From Gordonia sediminis (lineage in GTDB: Bacteria; Actinomycetota; Actinomycetes; Mycobacteriales; Mycobacteriaceae): 64,000 nt of DNA. Every line of letters starts with the position of its first letter. The stretch's first letter is position 1. The notes beneath the pieces were generated by a model, which saw nothing but the letters and a program-made list of their open reading frames with translations, did not search any database and was not told the origin of the DNA. This document shows, one piece after another, positions 1 to 8,444 of the stretch. The stretch covers positions 357,713-421,712 of the forward strand of contig RZUM01000006.1 in the NCBI GenBank assembly GCA_004193205.1, in the 5' to 3' direction. Position numbers and translations under genes: made by a program.

Positions 1-87
1 GAGCGGCGCGAATCATCATCGTGGCGACGGCATGTCGCGCTCGCTCACTCAGGATCGAGCCATCGGTCGACCGCACCGCCGGCAGCG

Positions 88-915
88 CTACTTGGCCAGG
101 TCTCCGCCGTCGACCGGAAGGATGACACCGGTGACGAATGCGGCGTCATCGGAGCCGAGAAACGCCACCGCGGCAGCAACATCTGCAGGAACACCAATTG
201 GAAGCGGGTGGAGGTCCTCCAACTTCTTCAGCACCTCGGGGTCATCCCACAATGCCCGGTTGATGGCGGTCGGAAAGTACCCGGGCGCCACGGCGTTGAC
301 GTTGATCAGATCGGGTGCAGCCTCGATTGCCAGGGCACGAGTCAGATTGTGGACCGCACCCTTGGCGGCCGAGTAGCTGGCCACGTCGGCCTGCCCGATA
401 TCACCCGCGATGGATCCGATGTTGACGATCCGTCCGCGGGCGCGACCCGAAGACGCCTGTCCCTTCATCACGCGCAACGCCGACTTACAGCCGTTCCACG
501 TTCCGGTGAGGTTGATGTCCACAGTTCGGGTGAACTGCTCGTGGGACTCCTCGACAGCTGATGCACTGCCCAGGAATGCGCCCGCGTTGTTGACCCAGAC
601 ATCGATGCTGCCGAAGGCCTCTACCGCCTGGTCCGCCACCGCGTCCAACGCGTTGGGGTCTGTGATGTCGGCCTGGACGTAGAGTGTGCGGGCGCCGTTC
701 TTCTCGATGAGGTCATCGGTATCGACGTCGAGATCGTCTTCGAAACCGTTCGGCAGCGCATTCTTGCGCAGGTCGACGCACACTATGCTGGCGCCCTCGC
801 CGGCGAGCCTCAGCGCAATCGCGCGTCCATGGCCTGAGCTCGAGCCTGTTACCACCGCTACCTTGTTCAGGTATCGAGCGACCGGTGTCGCCCATGTGGT
901 ACTCGTCTGTGTCAC
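88..915 (-). CDS. SDR family NAD(P)-dependent oxidoreductase
   Basis: Classical short-chain dehydrogenase/reductase, 275 aa, cytosolic. The cofactor loop TGSSSGHG is at residues 23-30, NNAG at 109-112, the catalytic Ser near 168 and YSAAK at 181-185, so the Ser-Tyr-Lys set is complete. It probably oxidises a ring or side-chain alcohol, or reduces the ketone; the substrate cannot be read from sequence. The only usable start is GTG at 915, with a weak GGAA upstream. It is the last gene of a minus-strand unit (VOC dioxygenase, FAH hydrolase, SDR), 55 bp after the FAH gene, so a role in the same ring-degradation route is inferred. Confidence 0.9.
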   Translation of the reverse strand: MTQTSTTWATPVARYLNKVAVVTGSSSGHGRAIALRLAGEGASIVCVDLRKNALPNGFEDDLDVDTDDLIEKNGARTLYVQADITDPNALDAVADQAVEAFGSIDVWVNNAGAFLGSASAVEESHEQFTRTVDINLTGTWNGCKSALRVMKGQASSGRARGRIVNIGSIAGDIGQADVASYSAAKGAVHNLTRALAIEAAPDLINVNAVAPGYFPTAINRALWDDPEVLKKLEDLHPLPIGVPADVAAAVAFLGSDDAAFVTGVILPVDGGDLAK

Positions 916-970
916 AGCGCTGTTCCAATCTCTGAGTTTGTATTGCCCGCAGGCATGGTCACCACCGTCC

Positions 971-1795
971 TCATGACTCGACGGTCACTCGTGTCTGCAA
1001 CTCGCCAACCCCATCGATCGTGACCGTGACGACGTCGCCGTCTTTGAGGAACACTTTGGGATCCATGCGGAACCCAACCCCACCGGGTGTTCCGGTGAGG
1101 ATGACGTCCCCGGGGGTCAACTCGGTGACCTCGGAGATCGGTGAGATGAGCCGCGCAATCGGGAAGATGAGCAACGAGAGGCTCGAGTCCTGCACGGTGT
1201 CGCCGTTAAGGACGGTTCTGATGCCGGCATTCGCGACGTCCACTTCATCCGGTGTGACCAGATGCGGGCCGAGAGGTGTCGTCCGATCCCAGATCTTCCC
1301 GGCCATGAACTGGTGGTTCTTGTACTGGTAGTCACGCATCGTGATGTCGTTGGCCACTGTGTATCCGAGGACATGATCGGGGGCATCGTCCTCCGCGATC
1401 CGGCGCCCCCCACGCCCGATGACGACGGCGAGTTCGCCCTCCCAGTCCACCTGCGTCGATTCCGGCGGCAGCGCGAGGTCATCATCGGCCCCGATCAGTC
1501 CAGCTGCGTACTTGGGGAACAGGACCGGATACTCGGGAAGATCACGGCCGGTCTCGGTGATGTGCGACATGTAGTTCAGTCCTACGCACACGATCTTGCG
1601 CGGGTCCACCACAACCGGCAGAAGTGAGACATCGCCCGCATCGACGGCGTCGGCGGTCTTGCGGGGCGCACTCCGGAGCACGTCCGGCGTCGTGGTCGGG
1701 CCGATGGCCGAAACGCCGTCGAGCGGAATGATCGAATCCCCACGGACCTCACCCACCTGATCGATGCCGTCGAATCGGAAACTTGCGTATTTCAT
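971..1795 (-). CDS. Fumarylacetoacetate hydrolase (FAH) family protein
   Basis: 274-aa FAH-fold enzyme. Such enzymes hydrolyse or decarboxylate ring-cleavage diketo acids (fumarylpyruvate, 2-oxohept-3-enedioate and similar). Visible metal ligands are E119 and E121 (DWEGEL) and D150 (VANDITMRD). The start is ATG at 1795 because it overlaps the stop of the upstream dioxygenase as ATGA; a longer in-frame extension to 1873 would run back into that gene. Coupling to an extradiol-type dioxygenase suggests it acts on the ring-cleavage product. A paralogue in this window (39079-39903) sits in the gentisate operon, so this copy likely serves another substrate. The exact reaction is inferred. Confidence 0.9.
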   Translation of the reverse strand: MKYASFRFDGIDQVGEVRGDSIIPLDGVSAIGPTTTPDVLRSAPRKTADAVDAGDVSLLPVVVDPRKIVCVGLNYMSHITETGRDLPEYPVLFPKYAAGLIGADDDLALPPESTQVDWEGELAVVIGRGGRRIAEDDAPDHVLGYTVANDITMRDYQYKNHQFMAGKIWDRTTPLGPHLVTPDEVDVANAGIRTVLNGDTVQDSSLSLLIFPIARLISPISEVTELTPGDVILTGTPGGVGFRMDPKVFLKDGDVVTVTIDGVGELQTRVTVES

Positions 1796-2724
1796 TGCGC
1801 GGCCTCTCCGATGTGGCGCCAGGTCGGCAGCTGACCGCCCCACAGATTCACTGTGGACGGTTGCGGTGTCCACTGGCGCGCAACATATTCGGCGCGATCA
1901 TCGTGGAACTTCTCCATCTCAGCAGAGAGTTCGACATGATTGCCGGCGGGGTCTTCGAAGAAGACGAAGAGATTGTTGCCCGGGCCATGGCGTCCCGGTC
2001 CCCATGAGACGGGAACCTCGAGATCGGTCAATCGGTCGCACCACGCCTTGAAGTCTTCCCACTCGGCGAGGTCATACGAGTAGTGGTCGATATTGCCCGC
2101 GCGCCCGACATCGACCACGGCCAGCGAATGATGGTCCCGGTCGCTGCGTAGCCACGCGAACTTGCCGTCCACGAGCTGGTCGGTGATCCGGAATCCGATG
2201 ACATCGGTGAAGAACTGGACCATCGCCGGAACGTCGGCGGATCCGATCGTGATGTGTTGATACTTGACCGGCCGGGCCTTGGTGCTTCCGGCAGCTTCGC
2301 CCTGCCGCCAGACCGAGCTGTGGAACTGCACAGTATTGCCGTCGGGGTCGCGGGTGCTGATGATCGCGACGTCACCCATCGCGCTGTCGACGAACGAGGC
2401 GTCGCCGTCTTCGACCCCAATGCCCGACTCCTGCAGTCGCTTTCTGATGCTCGCCAGGCCGTCGGTGTCTCTCACTTCGAAGGCATAGTGCGCCAGGGCG
2501 CGCTCGCCCGGCAGGAGGTCGAGCACATGATGGCCCAGTCCCCACCCCATTCGCAGCACCCCGCCTGCCAACTCCTCGTGGACGACGAGTCCGAGCACTC
2601 GGGAATAGAACTCGGCTGCGCCTTTGACATTGGGCACCTGCAGCCCGATATGTGACACGACCGTGTGACGGAGGACGCCGGCGGCATCGCCATCCTCCTG
2701 CAACATCAACCTTGCTGGCCTCAT
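1792..2724 (-). CDS. Two-domain VOC-family extradiol-type dioxygenase
   Basis: 310 aa with two vicinal-oxygen-chelate modules, roughly residues 22-135 and 155-285, the layout of type I extradiol (catechol 2,3-) dioxygenases. The C-terminal module keeps a His-His-Glu iron triad at H157 (YQH), H214 (IDHYSY) and E265 (HVEL), plus a His pair near 198-199 where the catalytic His of catechol dioxygenases lies. An active Fe(II) ring-cleaving enzyme is therefore likely; the substrate is unknown. ATG 2724 is chosen over an upstream GTG at 2733 because AAGGTGG sits 5-6 nt before the ATG. It is the first gene of the dioxygenase-FAH-SDR unit, and a palindromic operator lies about 43 bp upstream. Confidence 0.87.
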   Translation of the reverse strand: MRPARLMLQEDGDAAGVLRHTVVSHIGLQVPNVKGAAEFYSRVLGLVVHEELAGGVLRMGWGLGHHVLDLLPGERALAHYAFEVRDTDGLASIRKRLQESGIGVEDGDASFVDSAMGDVAIISTRDPDGNTVQFHSSVWRQGEAAGSTKARPVKYQHITIGSADVPAMVQFFTDVIGFRITDQLVDGKFAWLRSDRDHHSLAVVDVGRAGNIDHYSYDLAEWEDFKAWCDRLTDLEVPVSWGPGRHGPGNNLFVFFEDPAGNHVELSAEMEKFHDDRAEYVARQWTPQPSTVNLWGGQLPTWRHIGEAAQ

Positions 2725-2766
2725 GGGACCCACCTTCTGATTCTGACGCCGCGAACACGGGGGATT

Positions 2767-2779
2767 ACCGTATTACGAT
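2767..2779. promoter_or_regulatory. GntR-type operator site 1 (ACCGTATTACGAT)
   Basis: 12 of 13 bases match the recurring palindrome ACCGTAWTACGGT. It lies 43 bp upstream of the dioxygenase start, in the gap after the IclR gene, and so should control the dioxygenase-FAH-SDR unit. Confidence 0.7.
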
Positions 2780-2891
2780 CCTACGCAGACGCCGGTCCTA
2801 CTATCAAGGACTTTCGTCCTGTTCGGTGAAACCGCTTGCCACGCAAGGGCGCCGACCCCCGTCTGAACACCTGCGCCGCAGAACACCGCCC

Positions 2892-3689
2892 TCACTGAGC
2901 GGTCAGCGCAACAAGTTCGGAGATCCGGTCCGCCGCGTCGCGCACCTGGCTGACCACTTCCGGGATACGAGCTTCTGGGACTCGGCTTCTCACTGCCACG
3001 ACGCTGAGACCCGCAACAACACGCTCGTGATCATCACGAATCGGGGCCGCGACACCGATCGCATCCGAGTCCATTTCTCCGCGCCCCACCACGAACCCGG
3101 ACGACCGTATCTCGGCAAGCCGCTCCACGAGTGCACTTTCGCTGGTAATCGTCGCGTTCGTGTATTGCTGCAGACGCGACTCCGTGAGCAGTTCACCCAC
3201 CACGTCGGCATCCTCCCAGGCCAGCACCACCAATGCGGAGGCGCCCGCGTTCAGGGGAATCGCGCTCCCCCGTTCGTAGCTAAGGCGGACTCGATGCTCG
3301 AAGGGCTCCTCCTTCTCCAGGCACACCGCGCGCGCACCGGAGCGACGGGTGAGGAGAACCGTCTCTCCTGTCGCTCGTGACAGCTCACGCATCACGGGGA
3401 GCGCCACCTGTGAGAGCCCGTACGATGCCCTGGCAAGCCGGGACAGTTCCAGCACTTTCAGACCGAGCCGGTAGCCACCAGCGGGATCCTCTTCGAGATA
3501 GTGCGCCGCGGTGAGGGATTGCAGATACCGGTAGGCGGTGGATTTCGCTACCGAAAGTTCCTCTGCCACCTGCGAGCCCGAGATATTCAAGCGCCCGGGG
3601 GCGAACAATCCGAGAATGTCCAGCGCCCTGTCGGCCGTACTGTTGCGCTCGCGATAGACTCTGGAGCGGACTGGCCGCGCGTCAGTCAT
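2892..3689 (-). CDS. IclR family transcriptional regulator
   Basis: 265 aa. An N-terminal winged helix-turn-helix (about residues 14-75, with SGSQVAEELSVAKSTAYRYL as the helix region) is followed by an IclR effector-binding domain (about 85-255). Such proteins control aromatic catabolic operons as activators or repressors in response to a small acid. The ATG at 3689 overlaps the stop of the upstream amidohydrolase (ATGA), so the two are co-translated. Being in an operon with a catabolic gene suggests feedback control of that unit. Whether it binds either palindrome family in this window cannot be told from sequence; IclR operators usually differ from the GT-N3-AC type. Confidence 0.92.
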   Translation of the reverse strand: MTDARPVRSRVYRERNSTADRALDILGLFAPGRLNISGSQVAEELSVAKSTAYRYLQSLTAAHYLEEDPAGGYRLGLKVLELSRLARASYGLSQVALPVMRELSRATGETVLLTRRSGARAVCLEKEEPFEHRVRLSYERGSAIPLNAGASALVVLAWEDADVVGELLTESRLQQYTNATITSESALVERLAEIRSSGFVVGRGEMDSDAIGVAAPIRDDHERVVAGLSVVAVRSRVPEARIPEVVSQVRDAADRISELVALTAQ

Positions 3690-4660
3690 GATCTCTGCAA
3701 CTGGGGAAACAGTGCACCGGCATTGTCGCGGTAGATGCGCTGACGCAGTTCGTCGCTGAGTGCCGGGGTTCGGGCCAGCTCCGCCTGCAGGTTCACCGCG
3801 GACCCCGCCGGAGTGAACGGATAGTCACTGCCGTAGTGAAGATTCGAGCAGTCCGCGACCATGAGCAGGCCGGCCAGAAGCTCGTCCACCGGCGCGCCGG
3901 CGAGATCGTAATGCAGCCGCTTGAGCGCCTCACGGATGCTCGGGGGCGCCGGCGACCCTTCTGCCGCCAAGAGCGGCAACAGCAATTCGACCCTGTTCGC
4001 CACGATCGGCAGCGCGCCGCTCCCATGCGGCACGATCACCTTGAGATCCGGATGACGGTCGAGCACACTGGCCAGAATCATGTTGACCACCGACCGCGTG
4101 GTCTCGAACAGGAACTCCATCATCGGACGGGGGCAACCCAGGGCCAGGTGCTCACCCTGATAGGGCGTCGTCGGGTGAAGGAAGACCACCTTGTCACGCT
4201 GGGCGACCTCGGCATAGATGGGAGCCAGACGATCGTCGCCGAGGTACATCCCGTTGTGATGACTCAGGAGCACAATCCCGTCCGCATCGAGATCATCAAG
4301 CGCATACCGTAGTTCACTGATCGACGGTTCGACATCCGGCAACGGCAACGAGGCGAAGAAGCCGAAACGACCGGGATGCGCGCTCCGCAGCCGAGCGGCT
4401 TCCTCGTTCACCATTCGCGCGAGCCGCACCGCCTCGCCCGAGTTCCCGAAATGCACCCCGGGAGTCGAGATCGAGAGCAGGGCGGTAACCACACCGAGTC
4501 GGTCCATCGTATCGATGGCCTGGCGTTCACTCCATTCCGGAATGGCACGCCCGCCGTCGGGGTGCTGATGTCCATTGGCCTCCATCGCGTCGCGATAGAA
4601 GTCCGGAACGTAGTGGGCATGAACGTCTATACGCCCTGTCCCACCGTCACTTTGGTTCAT
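3686..4660 (-). CDS. Amidohydrolase family protein (ACMSD/decarboxylase-like)
   Basis: 324-aa TIM-barrel metal-dependent protein of the amidohydrolase-2 type. Members include alpha-amino-beta-carboxymuconate semialdehyde decarboxylase and gamma-resorcylate decarboxylase. The HxH metal motif is H14/H16 (DVHAHYVP), with further ligands H162 (FLHPTTP), probably H212 (PHGSG) and D279 (GSDYPF). A non-oxidative decarboxylation or hydrolysis of an aromatic or ring-cleavage acid is inferred. It overlaps the IclR gene by 4 bp and is divergent from the zinc alcohol dehydrogenase, with a palindromic operator between them. Confidence 0.88.
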   Translation of the reverse strand: MNQSDGGTGRIDVHAHYVPDFYRDAMEANGHQHPDGGRAIPEWSERQAIDTMDRLGVVTALLSISTPGVHFGNSGEAVRLARMVNEEAARLRSAHPGRFGFFASLPLPDVEPSISELRYALDDLDADGIVLLSHHNGMYLGDDRLAPIYAEVAQRDKVVFLHPTTPYQGEHLALGCPRPMMEFLFETTRSVVNMILASVLDRHPDLKVIVPHGSGALPIVANRVELLLPLLAAEGSPAPPSIREALKRLHYDLAGAPVDELLAGLLMVADCSNLHYGSDYPFTPAGSAVNLQAELARTPALSDELRQRIYRDNAGALFPQLQRS

Positions 4661-4757
4661 CGATCACTCTCCACTCGAGTATCGCCGTCACTCGCTGCGA
4701 CGACAGGAAGGTCGTACGGCGCCGCCACAATTCAGGAATCAGCACCTGTTTTGTAGG

Positions 4758-4770
4758 ACCGTATTATGGT
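4758..4770. promoter_or_regulatory. GntR-type operator site 2 (ACCGTATTATGGT)
   Basis: 12 of 13 bases match ACCGTAWTACGGT. It lies between the divergent amidohydrolase (start 4660) and zinc alcohol dehydrogenase (start 4825), where one bound dimer could control both promoters. Confidence 0.7.
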
Positions 4771-4824
4771 ACTATCACAATCGTCGCCCGTAGCGCACTG
4801 CCGATCCAAAGGAAGCCAACAACC

Positions 4825-5952
4825 ATGCCGGACAACCGCGTGACAGCCCGAGCCGCCATCGCCACAGGCGATGCCGACCAGCCATTCGAGATCGACGAGA
4901 TCGAACTCGACGACATCCGCCCCGACGAACTGCTGGTGCGGATGGTGGCCACCGGGATCTGCCACGCCGACATCAGCGCGGCGACCGGGGTGATCCCTTT
5001 CGACCTGCCGGGCGTGCTCGGACACGAAGGGGTTGGGGTTGTCGAGGCGGTCGGCGCCAAGGTGGACACCGCCAACGTCGGCGACAAGGTGCTGTTGTCC
5101 TTCACGTCGTGTGGCCGATGCCGCCACTGCCGGTCCGGCCACCCTGCCTACTGCGAGTCACATCTTCGACTGAACCTCCTCGGCGGACGGCGAGATGACG
5201 GCTCGGCCACGGTTCGCTACAAGGGCGCCGACATCAGCGCCCACTTCTTCGGACAGTCCTCATTCGGTGAACGTGCAGTGGTTGACGAGAAGAGTGTCTA
5301 CGTCCTACCTCCGAACACCACGGAGGAAGAAATGGCGATCCTGGCCCCCCTCGGCTGCGGCATGCTCACCGGCGCCGGTGCAGTACTCAATGTCCTGCGA
5401 CCGACACACGGCAGCACCATCGCAATCGCCGGAGCCGGAGCAGTGGGCATGGCGGCCATCATGGCCATGAAGTTCACTCCCGCAGCGCAGGTGATCGCCA
5501 TCGACATCATCGACTCTCGACTTGAACTCGCACGTGATCTCGGTGCGACCGCGACGATCAACGCAGCGACACAAGATGTGCAGCAGCGCCTGCTCGAACT
5601 CACCGACGGGGAAGGAATCACCCACGGACTGGAGACGAGCGGCAACGTCACGGCACTGCAAGCACTCGTCGAGTCCTTGGCCGTCGCAGGTGAACTCGCG
5701 CTGATCGGCGCACCTCCGGCTGGATCACGAGGATCGTTTGAGGTCCAGAAACATCTTCCGGGCAAAGTGATTCGCGGAATTACGATGGGCGATGCAGAAC
5801 CCCAATCGTTCATACCGACACTCATCGACGCATACCGCAAGGGGCTCTTCCCGATGGATCGACTGCAGCGCCAGTACAAGTTCGACGACATCCGTACCGC
5901 AATCGCCGATGCCAAATCCGGCGTCGCCATCAAACCCGTCCTCGTTTACTAG
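4825..5952 (+). CDS. Zinc-dependent alcohol dehydrogenase (aryl-alcohol type)
   Basis: 375-aa medium-chain dehydrogenase. Catalytic zinc ligands C46 (TGICHAD) and H67-E68 (GHEG) are visible, as are the four structural-zinc cysteines C96, C99, C102 and C110, and the Rossmann motif GAGAVG near 208. The pattern resembles NAD-dependent benzyl/aryl-alcohol dehydrogenases that turn a side-chain alcohol into an aldehyde; the precise substrate is unknown. It starts the plus-strand unit and is followed by a decayed aldehyde dehydrogenase, which would have been the natural next step. Control by the palindrome at 4758-4770 is likely. Confidence 0.92.
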   Translation: MPDNRVTARAAIATGDADQPFEIDEIELDDIRPDELLVRMVATGICHADISAATGVIPFDLPGVLGHEGVGVVEAVGAKVDTANVGDKVLLSFTSCGRCRHCRSGHPAYCESHLRLNLLGGRRDDGSATVRYKGADISAHFFGQSSFGERAVVDEKSVYVLPPNTTEEEMAILAPLGCGMLTGAGAVLNVLRPTHGSTIAIAGAGAVGMAAIMAMKFTPAAQVIAIDIIDSRLELARDLGATATINAATQDVQQRLLELTDGEGITHGLETSGNVTALQALVESLAVAGELALIGAPPAGSRGSFEVQKHLPGKVIRGITMGDAEPQSFIPTLIDAYRKGLFPMDRLQRQYKFDDIRTAIADAKSGVAIKPVLVY

Positions 5953-5958
5953 ACCGGT

Positions 5959-5998
5959 GTTGTGTATGTCGGGGAGTCAACGCGCCGACAGACACAAC
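5959..5998 (+). terminator. Hairpin after the alcohol dehydrogenase
   Basis: Inverted repeat with 14-bp arms (5959-5972 and 5985-5998, one mismatch) just downstream of the dehydrogenase stop. There is no T-tract. It may weaken read-through into the ruined aldehyde dehydrogenase. Confidence 0.45.
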
Positions 5999-6012
5999 CC
6001 TGGAGGAAGCAA

Positions 6013-6835
6013 ATGACAGACGGTCTCGCCCTGCTCATCGACGGAAACTCGTGGAGGCAGCCGACAACGCGACGTATGAATCGACTTCCCCGGTCACCGG
6101 CGAAGTACTCGCTGCGGTTGCTTCGGCAGGCTCGGAGGATGTGTCGCGCGCTGTGTCAGCGGCGCGGCGCGCCTTCGAATCGTGGCACCGCGCGTCGCAT
6201 CTCGAACGTCGACGCGTCCTGCTGGCCGCGGCGGATTACCTCGAGCAGAAGGCAGCGACCAGCCAGGACATCATGGCACTCGAGGTCGGCCTGCCGACAC
6301 CGTTGACCGCGTTGAACATTCAGGAAGGCGCGGCCACCCTTCGTGAGGCTGCCGGACTGACCAGCGCGCCACTCGGTGAGATCTTGCCGTCATAGGATCC
6401 GCAGACGAGTAACCTGAACATGCGGGTCCCTGCCGGTGTGGTGCTCGCGATCGTGCCCTGGAACGCGCCGGTGATACTCGCCGCACGCTCGACGGATCCA
6501 CGCGCACCGGCCGCAAGATCGCCTCGCTCGCCGGCGAGTATCTGGTCCGTTCTGTGATGGAACTCGGCGGCAAGAACTCGACCATCGTGCTCGATGATGC
6601 GGATCTCGATGCTGCGTCCGACATGTTGGTACACGCCGCGCTCACCTACGGCGGTCAGGTGTGCATGTGCACCGATCGGATCATATCGACGGATCGGATC
6701 TTCGATGATCTCACCGAGCGCGTGTTGGCGAAGACGAGCGCGTCGAGGGTCGGGGACCCGAGCGACGTTTACGTTCAACGATTTTCGTCGAACATGCCAC
6801 AGGGGCCCATCGCCGCAGGCGATGAGCCCCTGTGA
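6013..6835 (+). pseudogene. Decayed aldehyde dehydrogenase
   Basis: Remnant of an NAD-dependent aldehyde dehydrogenase. The ATG at 6013 has a GGAGG site and begins a normal N-terminus (LLIDGNSW), but the frame shifts near 6050. It continues as STSPVTGEVLAAV and stops at 6395. A new piece starts near 6424 (VPAGVVLAIVPWNAP), about 80-90 residues are then missing, and the catalytic region resumes with MELGGKNSTIVL. The cysteine region reads GGQVCMC. The last roughly 180 residues are gone. It follows an alcohol dehydrogenase in the same direction, so it was probably the aldehyde step of that unit, now perhaps covered by one of four intact paralogues here. Confidence 0.9.
6798..6834. terminator. 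Strong bidirectional hairpin between convergent units
   Basis: 17-bp arms (6798-6814 and 6818-6834) with one mismatch and a 3-nt loop, between the plus-strand pseudogene and the minus-strand CoA operon that ends at 6859. It is well placed to terminate both. Confidence 0.75.
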
Positions 6836-6858
6836 GTTATAGGTGTGCCGACAGAGAT

Positions 6859-8340
6859 CTACTTGATCGGTAGATCACGCTGACCGCTCTGCACGTTGAT
6901 CCAGATCAGGTCGGTGAAGTCGTCGACGCAGTAGGGCCCGGTTCGACCCCAACCACTGTCGCGCACTCCGCCGATCGGGGCCTGGATCTCGTCATCGACC
7001 GTGGGGATGTTGACGTGGACCGCACCGGTCTTGATCTTGCCTGCGAGTTCGAAGCCGCGGTAGGTGTCACCGCTCAGGATCGAGGACGTCAGTCCGTACA
7101 TCGAGCTGTTCGCGATGTCGAGAGCTTCTTCGGCGCTGTCCACCGGCTGAACAATCGTCACCGGTCCGAACGTCTCCTCGCACGACGCGACCGCATCATC
7201 AGACACGTCGGTGAGAATGGTCGGCGCATACACCTGACCGTCGTAGGTTCCCCCGGTCACCAGCGTCGCGCCCTTGTCGAGGGCGTCCTGCACTCGTGCG
7301 TGAACGAGTTTCACCGCGTCCCAGGTGATCAGCGGTCCGACGATGGTGTCGGGTGCCTCGGGGTCGCCCTGCGGGAGCTGTTTCGTCTTGGCAGTGAGCT
7401 TGGTGAGGAACTCGTCGTAGATGCTGCGATGAACCAGGATCTTGCGAGCGTTCATGCAGATCTGGCCTTGATGGAAGAAAGCGCTGAAGGCCGCGACCCG
7501 CACCGCATAGTCCATGTCCACGTCTTCGAGGATGATCATCGGGTTGTAGCCGCCGAGTTCCATGACCGAACGCTTGAGGACGCGGCCGGCCCGCTCGGCC
7601 AACATACGGGCAGTCTGCACACTCCCGATGAAGTTGATGCATCGGACGTCCGGGTTCTCGAAGAACTCGTCGGCGATGGGCGCCGCCTTGCCCGGGGCAT
7701 GGGTGACGATGTTGATCACACCAGGCGGGAATCCCGCCTCTTTCGCGACCTGGGCCACCATCAGACCCGCGGAGATCGGTGCGAGTTCCGACGGTTTGAC
7801 CACAACGGTGTTGCCCGCGGCGATCGGCGCGAGCACGGCCCGCCATGACAGGATGTTCGCCCCATTCCACGGCGTGAAGCTCGCGACCACTCCGAGCGGC
7901 TTACGCACCGCGGTGGAGTACGTGCCCGGCACATCCGACTGCAGGATGTCGCCCTTGGGCTGATATACCCAGTTGGCGGCCTGCCGCAGCGTCTGAATGA
8001 CCAAGTCCTGCTGGAAATTGGCGAAGAAGAGCGTGCAGCCGGTCTCCTTTGCCAGGGTGAGGGCAAACTCGGCTCGACGCGCATCAACGATGTCGGCGGC
8101 CTTGAGGAACAGGTCCACCTTCTTCATCGGCGCGAGCTCCGACCACTCCGCAAACGCACTCTGCGCAGCCGCGATTGCGCGCCGTGCATCGTCACGGTCG
8201 CAGTCCGCCACCATGGCGTACAGCTCGCCTGTGTACGGCTCGTAGTCGTCGAAGTGCGTTCCGGAACCCGCCGGACTCCACTCACCGTTCACAAAATGAT
8301 CGAACGTTGGAACATTCTGTCTGACAATGGTACTGGTCAT
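6859..8340 (-). CDS. NAD(P)-dependent aldehyde dehydrogenase
   Basis: 493-aa aldehyde dehydrogenase oxidising an aldehyde to an acid. Features seen: FTPWNG at 155-160, cofactor-site GS near 239-240, general base E261 (MELGGYN) and nucleophile C295 (HQGQICMN). ATG 8340 is preceded by GGAGG (CTCGGAGGAACATT); the frame runs open much further upstream but overlaps the CoA-transferase gene and is not credible there. It is the last gene of the long minus-strand CoA operon, 104 bp after the double CoA-transferase. It may supply an acid for CoA activation or dispose of a side-chain aldehyde released by the CitE-type lyase; both are inferences. Confidence 0.92.
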   Translation of the reverse strand: MTSTIVRQNVPTFDHFVNGEWSPAGSGTHFDDYEPYTGELYAMVADCDRDDARRAIAAAQSAFAEWSELAPMKKVDLFLKAADIVDARRAEFALTLAKETGCTLFFANFQQDLVIQTLRQAANWVYQPKGDILQSDVPGTYSTAVRKPLGVVASFTPWNGANILSWRAVLAPIAAGNTVVVKPSELAPISAGLMVAQVAKEAGFPPGVINIVTHAPGKAAPIADEFFENPDVRCINFIGSVQTARMLAERAGRVLKRSVMELGGYNPMIILEDVDMDYAVRVAAFSAFFHQGQICMNARKILVHRSIYDEFLTKLTAKTKQLPQGDPEAPDTIVGPLITWDAVKLVHARVQDALDKGATLVTGGTYDGQVYAPTILTDVSDDAVASCEETFGPVTIVQPVDSAEEALDIANSSMYGLTSSILSGDTYRGFELAGKIKTGAVHVNIPTVDDEIQAPIGGVRDSGWGRTGPYCVDDFTDLIWINVQSGQRDLPIK

Positions 8341-8444
8341 AATGTTCCTCCGAGGGGGTGTTGACGGGCAACGTGGCGCTGCCGATTGGGGCGGTATTCG
8401 GGATTCTTCGACGGACACGTCACCTGGAATCGCCGCGGGGCCCA

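Noticed and set aside
1-87. A gene start at the left edge
   Set aside because: In-frame ATG codons on the minus strand near 11-19 have no ribosome site and only a few codons are visible.
7015-7848. 277-codon plus-strand frame within the aldehyde dehydrogenase
   Set aside because: The minus strand encodes an intact enzyme with all catalytic residues.
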